Of a stretch of DNA of 64,000 bases, positions 1 through 10,215 are shown piece after piece; the first letter of the stretch is position 1, and each line of letters starts with the position of its first letter. The notes beneath the pieces were generated by a model that searched no databases, was not told the origin of the DNA, and was given only the letters and a program-made list of their open reading frames with translations. Source of the stretch: Strix aluco. Its lineage: Eukaryota > Chordata > Aves > Strigiformes > Strigidae. The stretch spans positions 61,936,463 to 62,000,462 of the forward strand of contig NC_133971.1 in NCBI RefSeq assembly GCF_031877795.1, read 5' to 3'. The position numbers and the translations under genes are program-made.

Positions 1-415
1 TGTAGAGGAACTGTCTCAGAGGCTCCAGAAAATGGAACAGGACATGTCCTACATTCCACCTGCACGGACCGATGTCTCAGCTATTAGAAGCAGGCGCTTC
101 CCCACCCAAGAGAAGGGCAGTGGAAGGTACACACCACGGGGCACCCTGTGGTTCTTCCTCCATGACCATGGGGAAAACATGAGGAGGTGGCATGGACAGC
201 CCACTTCTGCCCTAGCTGCATGAGTACAGCAGCTGAAAACGAAGACCACCATGAAAGGGGAGTCTTCCAAGAGAGATGCAGCTCCAGTGTCCAGTAGGAA
301 ATCCCCCAGACAGAATAGAATGGCCAACACCATGCTTGACCCTCTTGAGGAGACCAGCAAATCATTCTTGCAGGAGTCACTCTTAGGACAAGTGAGTGAT
401 GGTGAGCAGGATTAG
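1..415 (+). pseudogene. gag: gag C-terminal remnant, copy 1
   Basis: The frame opens at the window edge and carries the conserved stretch MSYIPPARTDVSAIRSRRF seen in copy 2, and a diverged form in copy 3. A TGA at 221-223 interrupts it where copy 2 keeps CGA (Arg), an ordinary CpG decay change. After that stop the same frame runs on to a TAG at 413-415. Copy 1 has one more A than copy 2 near 313 and keeps this frame open, so copy 2 looks like the deleted version. No CCHC zinc knuckle is visible in this part. It would be the C-terminal, nucleocapsid-side portion of Gag; no exact function can be assigned. Confidence 0.75.
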
Positions 416-469
416 AGGGGCCCTGCCTCCAGCCAGGTAGAGGAAAGGGATAATCGGATTTACTGGAAG

Positions 470-1681
470 GTGTGGATCCGATGGCCTGGCACATCAGACC
501 CACAAGAATATAAGGCCTTGGTAGACACTGGCACACAGTGCACCCTGATGCCATCAAGCCACAGTGGGGTTGAACCCATCTGCATCTCCGGAGTGACGGG
601 GGGATCCCAACAGCTGACACTATTAGAAGCTGAAGTAAGCTTAACTGGGAAGGACTGGCATAAGCACCCCATTGTGACTGGCCCAGATGCCACGTGCATC
701 CTAGGTATAGATTACCTCAGGAGAGGGTACTTTAAAGACCCAAAAGGGTACCGGTGGGCCTTTGGTATAGCTGCCCTGGAGGAGGTTGAGCAATTGTCCA
801 CCTTACCCGGCCTCTCAGAGGACCCCTCGGTGGTGGGGTTGCTTAAGGTTGAAGAGCAGCAAGTGCCAATTCCTACCAAGACGGTGCACCGGCGGCAGGA
901 CCGTACTAACCGAGATTCCCTGGTCCCCGTCCATCAGCTGATCTGTCAACTAGAAAGCCAGAAGGTGATCAGCAAGACTCATTCATCTTTCAACAGCCCT
1001 ATATGGCCAGTGAGAAAGTCTAATGGTGAATGGAGACTGACCGTGGCCTACCATGGCCTGAATGAAGTTACGCCAGCGATGAGTGCTGCAGTGCTGGACA
1101 TGCTAGAGCTCCAGTATGAGCTGGAGTCGAAGGCAGCCAAGTGGTACGCCACAACTGACATCGCTAACACGTTCTTCTCCATCCCAATAGCACCAGAGTG
1201 CAGGCCACAGTTTGCATTCACTTGGAGGGGGATCCAGTACACCTGGAATCGATTGCCCCAGGGGTGGAAACACAGCTCCACCATTTGCCATAGACTGGTC
1301 CATACTGCACTGGAGAAAGGTGGGGCTCCAGAACACCTGCAGTTCATTGATGGTATCATTGTATGGGAGGACACAGCTGAGGAAGTCTTTGAGAAAGGAA
1401 AGAAGATAATTGAAATCCTCCTGAAGGCTGGTTTTGCCATCAAGCGACAGAAAGTTAAGGGGCCGGGAAGGGAGATTCAGTTCCTAGGAATAAAATGGCA
1501 AGATGGGCGTCGCCACATCCCAATGGAGGTGATAAACAAGATAACAGCCATGGCCCCACCAACCACTAAAAAGGAGACTCAGTCTTTCCTGGGCGCTGTG
1601 GGGTTCTGGAGGATGCACATCCCAAACTACAGCCTGATTGTGAGCCCTCTCCCACGTAACCCGCAAGAAGAACGATTTTAA
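470..1681 (+). pseudogene. pol: pol: aspartic protease and reverse transcriptase, copy 1
   Basis: A 403-codon open frame. The retroviral protease comes first, with its active-site triad D-T-G at 524-532 (context ALVDTGTQCTLMP), then GIDYLRRG about 60 residues later. Reverse transcriptase follows: palm motif TDIANTFFSIPI near 1156-1191 keeps the first catalytic Asp, then RLPQGWKHSSTICH. At the second catalytic site, usually Y/F-x-D-D, the sequence is F-I-D-G (1343-1354), so one of the two Asp is gone. FLGIKWQDGRRHIP and SFLGAVGFWRMHIP are typical of the ERVL thumb/connection. The frame ends at 1681 through a one-base shift just upstream that copy 2 shares; coding similarity resumes in another frame. 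The start is simply the first Met; the true protein would come from a gag-pro-pol precursor. Confidence 0.85.
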
Positions 1682-2794
1682 ATGGGGTCCTGAGCAACAA
1701 CAAGCCTTTGAACAAATTAAGCATGAGATTATCCTGGCAGTGGCCCTCGGGCCAGTCCAGGCAGGGCAGGAGATTAAGAACATGCTCTACACCGCAGCTG
1801 GGGAGAATGGCCCTTCCTGGAGCCTTTGGCAGAAAGCACCTGGGGAATCCCAAGGCTGACCTCTAGGCTTTTGGAGCTGGGGATACAAAGGCTCTGAAGC
1901 TAACTATACACTGACTGAGAAGGAGATAGTGGCAGCGTACGAAGGACTTCGAGCTGCCTCAGAAGTGGTCGGCACTGAGACACAGCTCCTCCTGCACCCT
2001 GACTGCCGGTGCTGGGATGGATGTTCAAAGGAAAGCCTCCCTCCACACATCATGCAACAGATGCCACGTGGAGTAAATGGGTTGCACTGATAACACAACA
2101 GGCCCGAATAGGGAACCTCGACCGCCCAGGATTAGTGGAACTGATCATAAACTGGCCAGAGAGCAAAGATGCTGGGATGTCAGCAGAACAGGAGGTGGAA
2201 CATGCTGAGGAGGCCCCACCATATAACGAGCTGCCAGAGGAGGAGAAGCGATATGCCCTGTTCACTGATGGGTCTTGTCGCATTGTGGGAAAACATCGAC
2301 GATGGAAGGCTGCAGTGTGGCATCCCACATGACAAACCACTGAAGCTGTTGAGAGACAAGGTGAATCGAGCCAGTTCGCAGAGGTGAAAGCCACCCAATT
2401 GGCTTTGGAGATTGCTGAGCGAGAGAAGCAGCTGAGGCTCTATCTCTACACTGACTCGTGGGTGGTGGCAAGTGCCCTGTGGATGTGGTTGCAGCAATGG
2501 AAACAGAACAACTGGCAACGCAAGGGCAGACCCGTCTGGGCCGCTGAAGTATGGCAGGATATTGCAGCCCGGGTGGAGAACCTCGTTGTGAAGGTGCGCC
2601 ATGTGGATGCCCATATACCCAAGAGTCAGGCCACTGATGAACATCAACACAACCAGCAGGCAGACCAGGCTGCTAAGATCAAAGTGGCTCAGGTGGACTT
2701 GGACTGGCAGCATAAAGGTGAACTGTTCATAGCCCGGTGGGCCCATGAGACCTCGGGCCACCAAGGCAGAGATGCAACATACAGGTGGACTTGA
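1682..2794 (+). pseudogene. pol: pol: RT connection and RNase H, copy 1
   Basis: The connection domain continues after the 1681 frameshift (EQQQAFEQIKHEI, YTLTEKEIVAAYEGLRAA). RNase H starts near 2256 with LFTDGSCRI, holding its first acidic residue, then VKATQLALEIAE and LYLYTDSWVVASAL, and ends with VDAHIPKS. Breaks: a TGA near 1857 only here, a one-base loss near 1995 that throws the frame, a TGA at 2330-2332 and a TGA at 2792-2794, the last two shared with copy 2. The 136-codon open piece 2384-2794 covers the RNase H C-terminus and the start of the integrase zinc-binding region. RNase H would remove the RNA strand during reverse transcription; this copy cannot make an intact one. Confidence 0.8.
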
Positions 2795-3591
2795 GATCGA
2801 GGGGTGGACCTCACCACTGACGCCATTGCAGAGATCATCCACGGATGTGAGACGTGTGCTGCAATCAAAGAACCAAATGGGTGAAGCCCCAGCGGAATGA
2901 AGATCGATGGATGAAATATAAATATGGAGAGGTCTGGCAGATCGACTACATCACACTGCCACAGACCCACCAAGGCAAGTGCCTCTTGCTCACAATGGTG
3001 GAAGCAACCACTGGATGGCTCGAAACTTATCCAGTGTCCCACGCCACCGCCTGTAATACCATCCTGGGCCTTGAAGAGTGAGTCCTGTGGCGACAGGGCA
3101 CCCCAGAGAGGATTGAGTTGGACAATGGGACTCCCTTCCAAAATAACATCATAGATGCCTGGGCAGAAGAACATGGCATCGAGTGGGTCTACCACATCCC
3201 CTACCGTGCACCAGCCTCTGGGAAGATCAAGCGCTACAATGGACTGTTAAAAACTACATTGAGAGCAATGGGGGGTGGAACCTTCAAACACTGGGACACA
3301 CATCTGACAAAGGCCACTTGGTTAGTCAGCACAAGAGGATCTGCCAGTCAAGCTGGCCCAGCTCAGTCAAAACTTCCATGTGTTGTAGACAGGGATAAAG
3401 TCCCTGTGGTGCGCATGAGGCATCTGCTGGGAAAAATGGTCTGGGTTAGTCCTGCGCTGGGCAAAGGCAAACCCATCCACGGGATTGCTTTTGCTCAAGG
3501 ACCTGAGTGCACCTGGTGGGTGATGCAGAAGCATGGAGAGGTCCGATGCGTACCACAAGGGGACTCGATTGTGGGTGAAAACACACCGTGA
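2795..3591 (+). pseudogene. pol: pol: integrase, copy 1
   Basis: Integrase joins viral DNA ends to host DNA. The HHCC zinc-binding half straddles the preceding stop: HETSGH lies just upstream and C-E-T-C near 2847-2858. The core follows: WQIDYITLPQTHQGK holds the first catalytic Asp, LDNGTPFQNN near 3118 the second. At the third site the codon at 3229-3231 is AAG (Lys), where copy 2 has GAG (Glu), so the catalytic triad is broken here. A one-base loss near 2870 and a TGA at 3079-3081 also disrupt it; copy 2 shares that TGA. The C-terminal part (GKMVWVSPALGKGKPIHGIA) ends at a TGA at 3589-3591, and no env follows. Confidence 0.85.
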
Positions 3592-3687
3592 ATTATACTG
3601 TGCTTTTGTTAATTTTTCTTCGTTGTTGCTAATTGCTAAATGGCAGCTGGATGTGACACAGATGGTATAGAATAAAGGGGTGGATTA

Positions 3688-4043
3688 TGTCCTGGTTCAG
3701 CTAGGATAGGGTTAAGTTTCTCCAGCAGTGGGGGGAAGCTCTAGCCGGGTTATTCAAATACCATGTTGACGTCACGTCCTGGGACCAAAACGCGGCAGCG
3801 CGGGACAGTTGGTTATCACGTGTGTTATGCAATTTCTCTGCTCTCACTGCTGTATTTGTAGATATTTTGCTCTGTTCATTGTTATTACTGTTATTCTTAT
3901 TGTTGTTGTTTGTTGTGTTGCTGTTGCACTGTTTTATTAAACCTCTCCTTATCTCAGCCCCGGGGCTTTGTATTTCACTCCCTTTGTGGGGGAGGGGCAG
4001 CGGCCGCGTGGTCTCAGACCCTGGCAGGGATTAAACCACCACA
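3688..4043 (+). repeat. 3' LTR of provirus copy 1
   Basis: A 356-bp LTR with TG...CA ends (TGTCCTGGTTCAGC to AACCACCACA). It carries a perfect cAMP-response-type palindrome TGACGTCA at 3767-3774, a TTG/TTATTG-rich tract, and the polyadenylation signal ATTAAA at 3936-3941. The first 75 bases match the 3' LTR of copy 2 almost exactly, then about 90 bases of U3 differ strongly, then similarity returns. The flank after the end is TATCT; if that is the target duplication, it should also precede the missing 5' LTR. Confidence 0.9.
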
Positions 4044-5850
4044 TATCTGCTAACCAGAAATGGGTTAGTGTGGTGTGCACGGGTTTCAGTCTTGTCTTGA
4101 TCACTTACTTCTTCTGAATATAAGTCAGAAGTCCTTCTCATAGGATCATGAGCAAAATCAACCTTTCTGCTCTGTTTGGGCACTTGATTACTGGAAACCG
4201 GAGCAGCATTTCTCCTAAAAGAACCCCGTTTTGTACTTGTTCTTCCTTCCAGCTCACATACCCACTCTTCTAGGAGGTAGGTAGGTTTTCCATCCCATTT
4301 CTTCATGTCTTCTCCATAGTCATGCAGGTGATGCCACAGCTTCCCCCGTGGTGTATACCAGTTCTCTCGAGTAGAGAAACGACTGCTCCTGATAGCCGAG
4401 ATTCTGGTCCGTTCAGGTGGGGAGTAGGACATGTCCTCTTTAAATTGCTTGAATTCTTGAGATAATTTCTTCACAGCCGTGACGAGGGAGGAAGAGAGAC
4501 TTTCTTCATATTGTCGTAGTCAGCGAGCCAGTTCATCCACCGTTGGTCCCTCTTTGTCTCTCCAGTCCATTACTGCTAATGCATTGGCATATGATGATGG
4601 TGTGATCCATACAAACTTCTGACACATTGGCTGGGTGCATTAGACTTCATCTGGATCTGTGGGTAGCTGTGCATTATCTGGGTCATAGTAAACTGTCTCC
4701 TGCACAGCTAGCTCCCTCAAGTATTGAATGCCTCTCTCTATAGTGGTCCACTTACTTGGATGACATACAACATCTTCCGTGAAGGGTTACCTCTCCCTCA
4801 CACTTGACAGGAGTCGCCTCCAGAGACTGAGATTTTGTGTCTCCTTTCCAAGGCTTTGTCAATGCCCCCTTCCCTAGACAGGGATCCCAGCTGCCTCGCC
4901 TCCCTACCCTTTAGTTCCACACTACTGGCCCCGCTATCCCAGCACTGGAGCAGCCAGGTAACGAGTTTCTCACCTGGATGGTGGCTGAAATCTTTTCGCA
5001 TGTCTTGTGGCTCACTCAAGGATAAGGATCAGGTGACTATCACTGGCTCTGCCTCCTCCTCTTGTTCTCGTGATGGGCCTGGTTCATCGTCACCCTGCAC
5101 ATTGCGAGGGGATTTTCTTGTGTATTTCTTCTTCTGTATGGGAGGAACTGACACCGTCATGGGTTGGTTCTCTGGTTCAGCTGCAGTGCCCGTCCTCAGG
5201 CTTGTAGTGGCTACAGTTTCTGTTACTTGGTTACCAGGTGCAGAGCCCTTCTCTTCCTCTTGAGGGTGCTGAACAGTGTTTAATAGCACTCAGTAAGCAT
5301 GGGCTATGCCCAAGCATGTTGCAGTGAGCTGTGTCTCTCTGGAATTACTGGGGTGACGATATACTTTTTCCAAATATTTCACTAGTTCTTCAGGATTCTG
5401 CACCTGTTCAGGAGTGAAGGGCACTGGAGGTGCCCACTGTTCTAGGTACTCGCCCATGCTACTCCACACCCCCAGCCACTCATAAGTCTCCAACCTTGGG
5501 GTAGGTTTCCAAGCGATACTCTTAAATAGTTGCTTAACCCTGAACAAAACCTGAACCACATGCAGGAACACACTAGCTCCTAGCAGTAAGACGACCATGT
5601 TAATATCAGCGTTCCAAAGGTATCTGAAATTCCTGAATTTTTCAAACACAATTGTAAATAGTCCCAGGGCCGATGACAGCACCCTGTCATAGATGAGCAT
5701 CACATAGTACAACAAAAACAAGATCTTAACCCAACTCTCATGGACTGTGAGCAACAGCATGGGAAATACATAACGCAAATTAGGCGATAAAAACTCAAGG
5801 AACGAAGAAATCAACATTATTACCCGTTCTGCTATTATCTCAAAGTTCAT
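4044..5850 (-). pseudogene. gag: gag remnant with hydrophobic N-terminus, copy 3
   Basis: The Met codon at 5850-5848 lies directly after the primer site. The first open piece runs to a stop at 5290. Residues 1 to about 115 hold several long hydrophobic runs, for example ILFLLYYVMLIYD and MVVLLLGASVFLHVVQVLF, spaced like membrane segments. Then come a W-K-P-x-P-R motif, FTPEQVQNPEELVKYLEKV and AHAY. The TGA after AHAY stands where copy 2 has an Arg codon. More pieces follow: 5289-5029 (basic linker, RKSPRNVQGDDEPGPSRE), 5019-4798 (DMRKDFS...TWLLQCWDSG) and 4474-4031 (DMSYSPPERTRISAIRSSRF, running slightly into copy 1's LTR). Most breaks are TGA at former CGA codons. It is inactive, but it confirms that the hydrophobic module belongs to the family. 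Confidence 0.8.
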
Positions 5851-5868
5851 GCCCCACACTGGGTGCCA
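5851..5868 (-). other. Primer binding site, tRNA-Lys type, copy 3
   Basis: On the minus strand the sequence TGGCACCCAGTGTGGGGC lies five bases after the 5' LTR end. It fits the 3' end of vertebrate tRNA-Lys(CUU), whose complement starts TGGCGCCCAACGTGGGG, with three mismatches. The gag ATG follows with no gap. The tRNA match is from memory of the tRNA sequence. Confidence 0.7.
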
Positions 5869-5873
5869 AAAAC

Positions 5874-6234
5874 TGTTGTGGTTTGAACTCAGTCGGTAGC
5901 AAATCACCACGTGGCCAGTTGTTTACTACACATACACACCCCCCCACCATGTGAAATAGGAGAGGGACAAAAAAAAAAAGAAGAAATTTGTAGGTTAAAT
6001 TTAAAAAAGGTACTAGCAAAACCAACAGTAATGACAGCAGTCCAAGACAGGTAAAATGCAGCAGCTGCTCACCGAGCAGGGACCAGAGCCCGTGAGAGCA
6101 CGCGCCCGCCTATATGCTGGGCTTTGACATCACATGACATGGAATGGTCCAAGGATCTATTGGGACCCGGCCCTCCAGCTGTGCTCCCTCTCAGCCCAAG
6201 GAAAGTTAACTCTAGCCTGGCCGAAACCAGGACA
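5874..6234 (-). repeat. 5' LTR of provirus copy 3
   Basis: A 361-bp LTR on the minus strand, from TGTCCTGGTTTCGGCCAGGC (6234 leftward) to CAAACCACAACA (5874). The opening, with AGTTAACTTTCCTTGGGCTG close behind, matches the solo LTR at 31013 and differs from the copy 1/2 LTRs. It carries a TATA-like CATATAGGC and a T-rich tract near 5970. Its partner 3' LTR is not in the window. Confidence 0.85.
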
Positions 6235-9200
6235 ACTGTGTATCAAGCCATCTGTTAGGGAAGTCCTTGATTTGATCAGAGATACATTTATACAGCTAAA
6301 GACATTGTTTGGTACTGAGCAAATCTTTCTGGAATGGTACAGATTTAATCTCAGGTGAATATTATACAAGTAATGATCCAGTGACAGGCAGGTGAGCTGA
6401 TAAGATCTTTGTCTTCACTGTACAAATGAGTTTGGGTGCATGTGGACAGAAGAAGAAAAAGTGGCTATGAAAACAGGAAAAATAAAGCTGGGTTATTTAA
6501 TAATAAAAATAATAATAATAATGTTGAAAAACAATGCTTTTTCATCTAAAACAAACAGCACAAAATATTGAGCAAAGCTCTCGAAGGAAGTTGTTCAGAG
6601 AAAGAGAAAATATTTACCATGAACTGAAATACCACAGACGTTACTGGTAGGAAAAGTTAAATGTGTAGATCTCTTCTAGCTCTACACAGTTACCTCTTCA
6701 AGGAGCCAAACTGATTGATGACTTTTTGAAATCAGTGTAATAATAACAAAATCAAACCTGACCCACTGAGTTTAACATTAGCTGTCAACTTTAAACAGTG
6801 GAAACAAGAGACTAAAATATGCAGAAAATCTCAGAGTTGCTGAATATATATCTTTCTGCTGCAACTGCCTCTGGAAACCTTTCCTGAGCCCCTCAGTGCC
6901 AAGCATTATGTAAAAACGTTTCCTTTACTGCAGAGTTAATAGTCAAAATCAAGGAAGATAAAAGATAGGGAATGAAGAGAGGAGAAGCACATTTCTGAAC
7001 TCCCAATCTTCTTCACAACCACTATGCAATATAGTCTTCTTTGTGGATTGTTGTCTGGTTAGAATCAGAATTTATCAGATGACAGAAAATCTGGTATCAG
7101 ATCATGTTCAGTCCAAATAGCATGACATGAAAACACAGAGCGTTGCCTGAAACAACAACCATATACCCAGTCCTCAGTCTTCACTGATGAAATAATCTCT
7201 GACACAGCCTGCCAGAAATAATTGCATCTGATAAACTGAGTGAAAACACAATGGAATCTGTTATAATTGTGTCAATTTAGGCAATTTCAGTTTGATCATT
7301 TTATGCAAATGATCCCTACCTCCTGATCCACAAAACAAACTCCCCAAATCAGAAACTAAATGCAGTGTTGTGCTGGCTAAGTTCCTCAGTGCTGAGAAAG
7401 ACCACTCACATGCTGATGGATTGATTGTAAGTAGCACTGTGAGAAGTTGCAAGACTCTTAGGCTTGAAGCCAGTGGGTAAGCAAAAAGATAGGGAACCCT
7501 TCCCTCTTTTTGGAATCCTTCCAACATTACTTCAGAGCTGGGAGATATCACAAGTGCTCTCACTGGCATAGGCGCTGTATCAGCTGAATACACTAGGAAA
7601 GATGTGCACAATTGGCAGGCAAGTGAAAGGAGGGAGGAGAGGAATTCCCCCAAGCCTCTGTCTCAGTGACCCGAGGTCATAGACTACAGGAGCACCACAA
7701 GCCTGCATTTCTGCTGTGCACAGAAGCAGTGACACTCTCAGAAGAGCACACCCTGCCCACAGCATTCCCTGCAGAAGGAGATAACGGAATGACAAGGTGT
7801 CTTTGGTGCTCCCCTTTTTCACACAGTCTGCCCTCAATACCTCTGTCTGTTTCTGGGAGACGTAAATGCCACATGTACTGTGAAATGGGAGAATTGGGCC
7901 TAAAAAAATGTCTGCAAGTTCTCTACATGACTACCTACTGATATTAGTGGAGCTAGCTCACTTCCAGAGTGACTCTTTCCCCACTTCAAAAGCAAAGACA
8001 AAGACAGTCTGTTGTGTACTAACAACCCACTTCTCCATCAGTGTATTGTCTGTAGCCAGTAATTTGGCCCATTTTTGATGGGTAGTATATACTCTGGTAT
8101 CCTAAAATAATTCAAGAGTATGGCTGTATAAATGGTAAAATTCAGCAAACCTATCCCTGAAAGATTGATTTGCCTTTGAAATATGACCTTTCTTTTACAT
8201 CTCCCCTGCTTTTACTGCTTGAATATTCTTCAGACTTTTTGAACATATTCACATTTGCTTTCAAATATAACAAATTCCACGCCAAATTATACTTCAACAA
8301 AAAAAGGTAGAGCTTACTAATGGAAACAGGTTGCAACGTTAAAGCCAGAGAGGTTACTGTTTCTCCATTATGATCTATGTAAGTGCTTTTACATTATTTA
8401 TCATATAATGGGAAGCCTTCACAAATATTCAGCATTTCCAATTCCAAATATTCAAAAAAGATCTTGACACGTTAGAAATGTTGGTTCCATTCATCTGCCT
8501 TGTAGTTTTAACTCTTTAAGTGTTTTCTTTTTCTCCCATTAGGGCCAGAAGTACTTTTACATTCAGAACAAAGGTATTCACTCCAGGAAGTCTTTTCTCG
8601 GCACCTAGGGAGACCACATCCCAGTTCAGGGAGGTTTTTGCATCACAACAGCAGCAGTGTCCTTGCTCTCCTTGAGACACAGGTAGCCTAATTTCTGCTT
8701 TTTCTTCTGTCTGCTGGGTTGAGGCAAAAGCTGTAAACTGGCTCTACCCAGCAGCAGAAATAACTCAGGCCACACAAAAAAGGCAGAGTAGTTAAAGATC
8801 TGTAGGAGAAAAATCCCAGTGGCCACATCAGGTCTGAATCTGGGGGAGTATTTAAAGATGCTGCTGCATTCTTGCTCTGTTCTTAAACTTCTCCCTAAAT
8901 GCTGTGTTTTGGCTTATATTGGAGAAATAAACCTAGGGTCTGACCAAAGATGTCTCTTCTTACGCTCTTACAGAATAGGGCAGGGAGGAGAGAAATGCTG
9001 TGGTCCATCTTTGTGAAAGGGCAGACCAGTCACTGGCTTAAAATACCCATTTTTTGACCCACTTGCACATATTGGTGCATCCATACAGGGGTATGGAGTG
9101 CTGCTTTATTCTGCCACAATGACTTGGAGATATCTCCTTTCTTTAGCACACTGTCATCTATTTAACATGCTTTGGTCATTAGCTCAGCAATGCCACCACT

Positions 9201-9654
9201 GCAGATAAAGAGACTGCTTGAAGAGGAGGAGAAGATTGTCTTCATTGCTAACTGCATGCCAGCTCCTTACCCTATCAGAACTGCTCCACTTAACTAAACA
9301 CATACTATGTGCTGACTTGCAAAAGCATTGCAAAATACAGGAGGGAGGGGAAAGGCGATGTTGTTTTGCTGACTGGACAGAGAAGGCAGAGCCATCAGTC
9401 CTGTCTGTGAGAGCTACACTAATATGCGTGGCAACTGATGCTCACAATGCGGTAAAACTGCTCTTACTAAACTGCTCATCTTCCAGCCCTGTCTTGTTAA
9501 TCAGTATTATTTTCAGATAAAATAATGGCAACTAGCAGGAAGCGGGAGTCCTGACAAAGCATTCAGTGGTTATCTACAATAGGGTCCTTCCAGAGACAAA
9601 TTCACTCCTCAGGGAAGGCAGGCTTTTATTGTCTTTTTCACTGATAATGCAAGG
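6235..9654. other. No gene or recognisable repeat seen
   Basis: AT-rich, non-repetitive sequence without a long reading frame, splice-flanked coding piece or RNA gene that I can support. A short (AAT)n run lies near 6500-6525. Open frames of up to 130 codons around 7261-7941 overlap each other on both strands and show no recognisable motif. Confidence 0.5.
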
Positions 9655-10210
9655 TGTCCTGGTTTTGGCTAGGATAGATACTTTTCTTCCTAGTAGCTGG
9701 TACAGTGCTGTGTTTTGGATTTAGCTGTTGCTAAGTAGCACTTCTCCTAAGTTAAGGAGTTTTCAGTTTCCTATGCTCTGCCAGCAAGCAGGTGTACAAG
9801 AAACTGGGAGGGAACATGGCCAGGACAGCTGACCTGAGCTAGCCAAGGAGATATTCTATACCACAGAACTTCACACTCAGTATATAAACTGGGGGGAGTT
9901 GGCCAGGAGGGGTGGATCACTGCTTGGTCAGCAGGTGGTGAGCAATTGCACTGTGCATCACTTGTCTTTTCTTGGGTTTCATTTCTCCCTCTTTTTGTTA
10001 TATTCCTTTTCATTAGTATGATTACTGTTATTATATTTTATTATTATTGTTATTATTATATTTTACTTTATTTTAGTTATTAAACTGTTCTTATCTCAAC
10101 CTGAGAGTTTTACTTTTTTTTCAACTCTCCACCCTATCCCACTGGGAGGGGGGATGAATGAGTGAATGGCTGCATGGTGCTTAGTTGCTGTCTGGGGTTA
10201 AACCACAGCA
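9655..10210 (+). mobile_element. Solo LTR, ERVL-like, with 5-bp target duplication CAAGG
   Basis: A 556-bp LTR from TGTCCTGGTTTTGGCTAGGA to AACCACAGCA. The flanks are CAAGG at 9650-9654 and CAAGG at 10211-10215, a perfect 5-bp target duplication, so the element is complete and lost its interior by LTR-LTR recombination. It has a TATA box (GTATATAAAC near 9880), a TTATTA-rich tract at 10020-10080 and ATTAAA near 10079. Its ends resemble the other ERVL-like LTRs here, but the middle is longer and distinct. Confidence 0.9.
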
Positions 10211-10215
10211 CAAGG

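Larger units (their letters stand above)
1..4043 (+). mobile_element. ERVL-like provirus copy 1, 5' part outside the window
   Basis: This is the 3' portion of an endogenous retrovirus: end of gag, protease, reverse transcriptase, RNase H, integrase and 3' LTR, with no env. It matches provirus copy 2 (24162 onward) almost base for base in the same orientation, so its missing 5' LTR and gag should lie just left of the window. Integrase ends about 100 bp before the LTR, leaving no room for env, as is usual in the ERVL group. The coding frames hold several stops and frameshifts, some shared with copy 2. The element ends in CACCACA at 4043 and abuts the reverse-strand copy 3, as if inserted into it. 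Class III (ERVL-like) assignment rests on the pol motifs, the missing env and the 5-bp target duplications of relatives. Confidence 0.9.
4044..6234 (-). mobile_element. Related ERV provirus copy 3, 5' half, reverse strand
   Basis: Read on the minus strand this is a 5' LTR (6234 to 5874), a tRNA-Lys-type primer site, and a decayed gag running to 4044, where it stops abruptly at the end of copy 1's LTR. Gag is clearly homologous to that of copy 2 but much more diverged. The LTR belongs to another subfamily, close to the solo LTR at 31013-31431. The simplest reading is an older provirus split by the insertion of copy 1; the remainder should lie beyond the left window edge. Confidence 0.85.
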
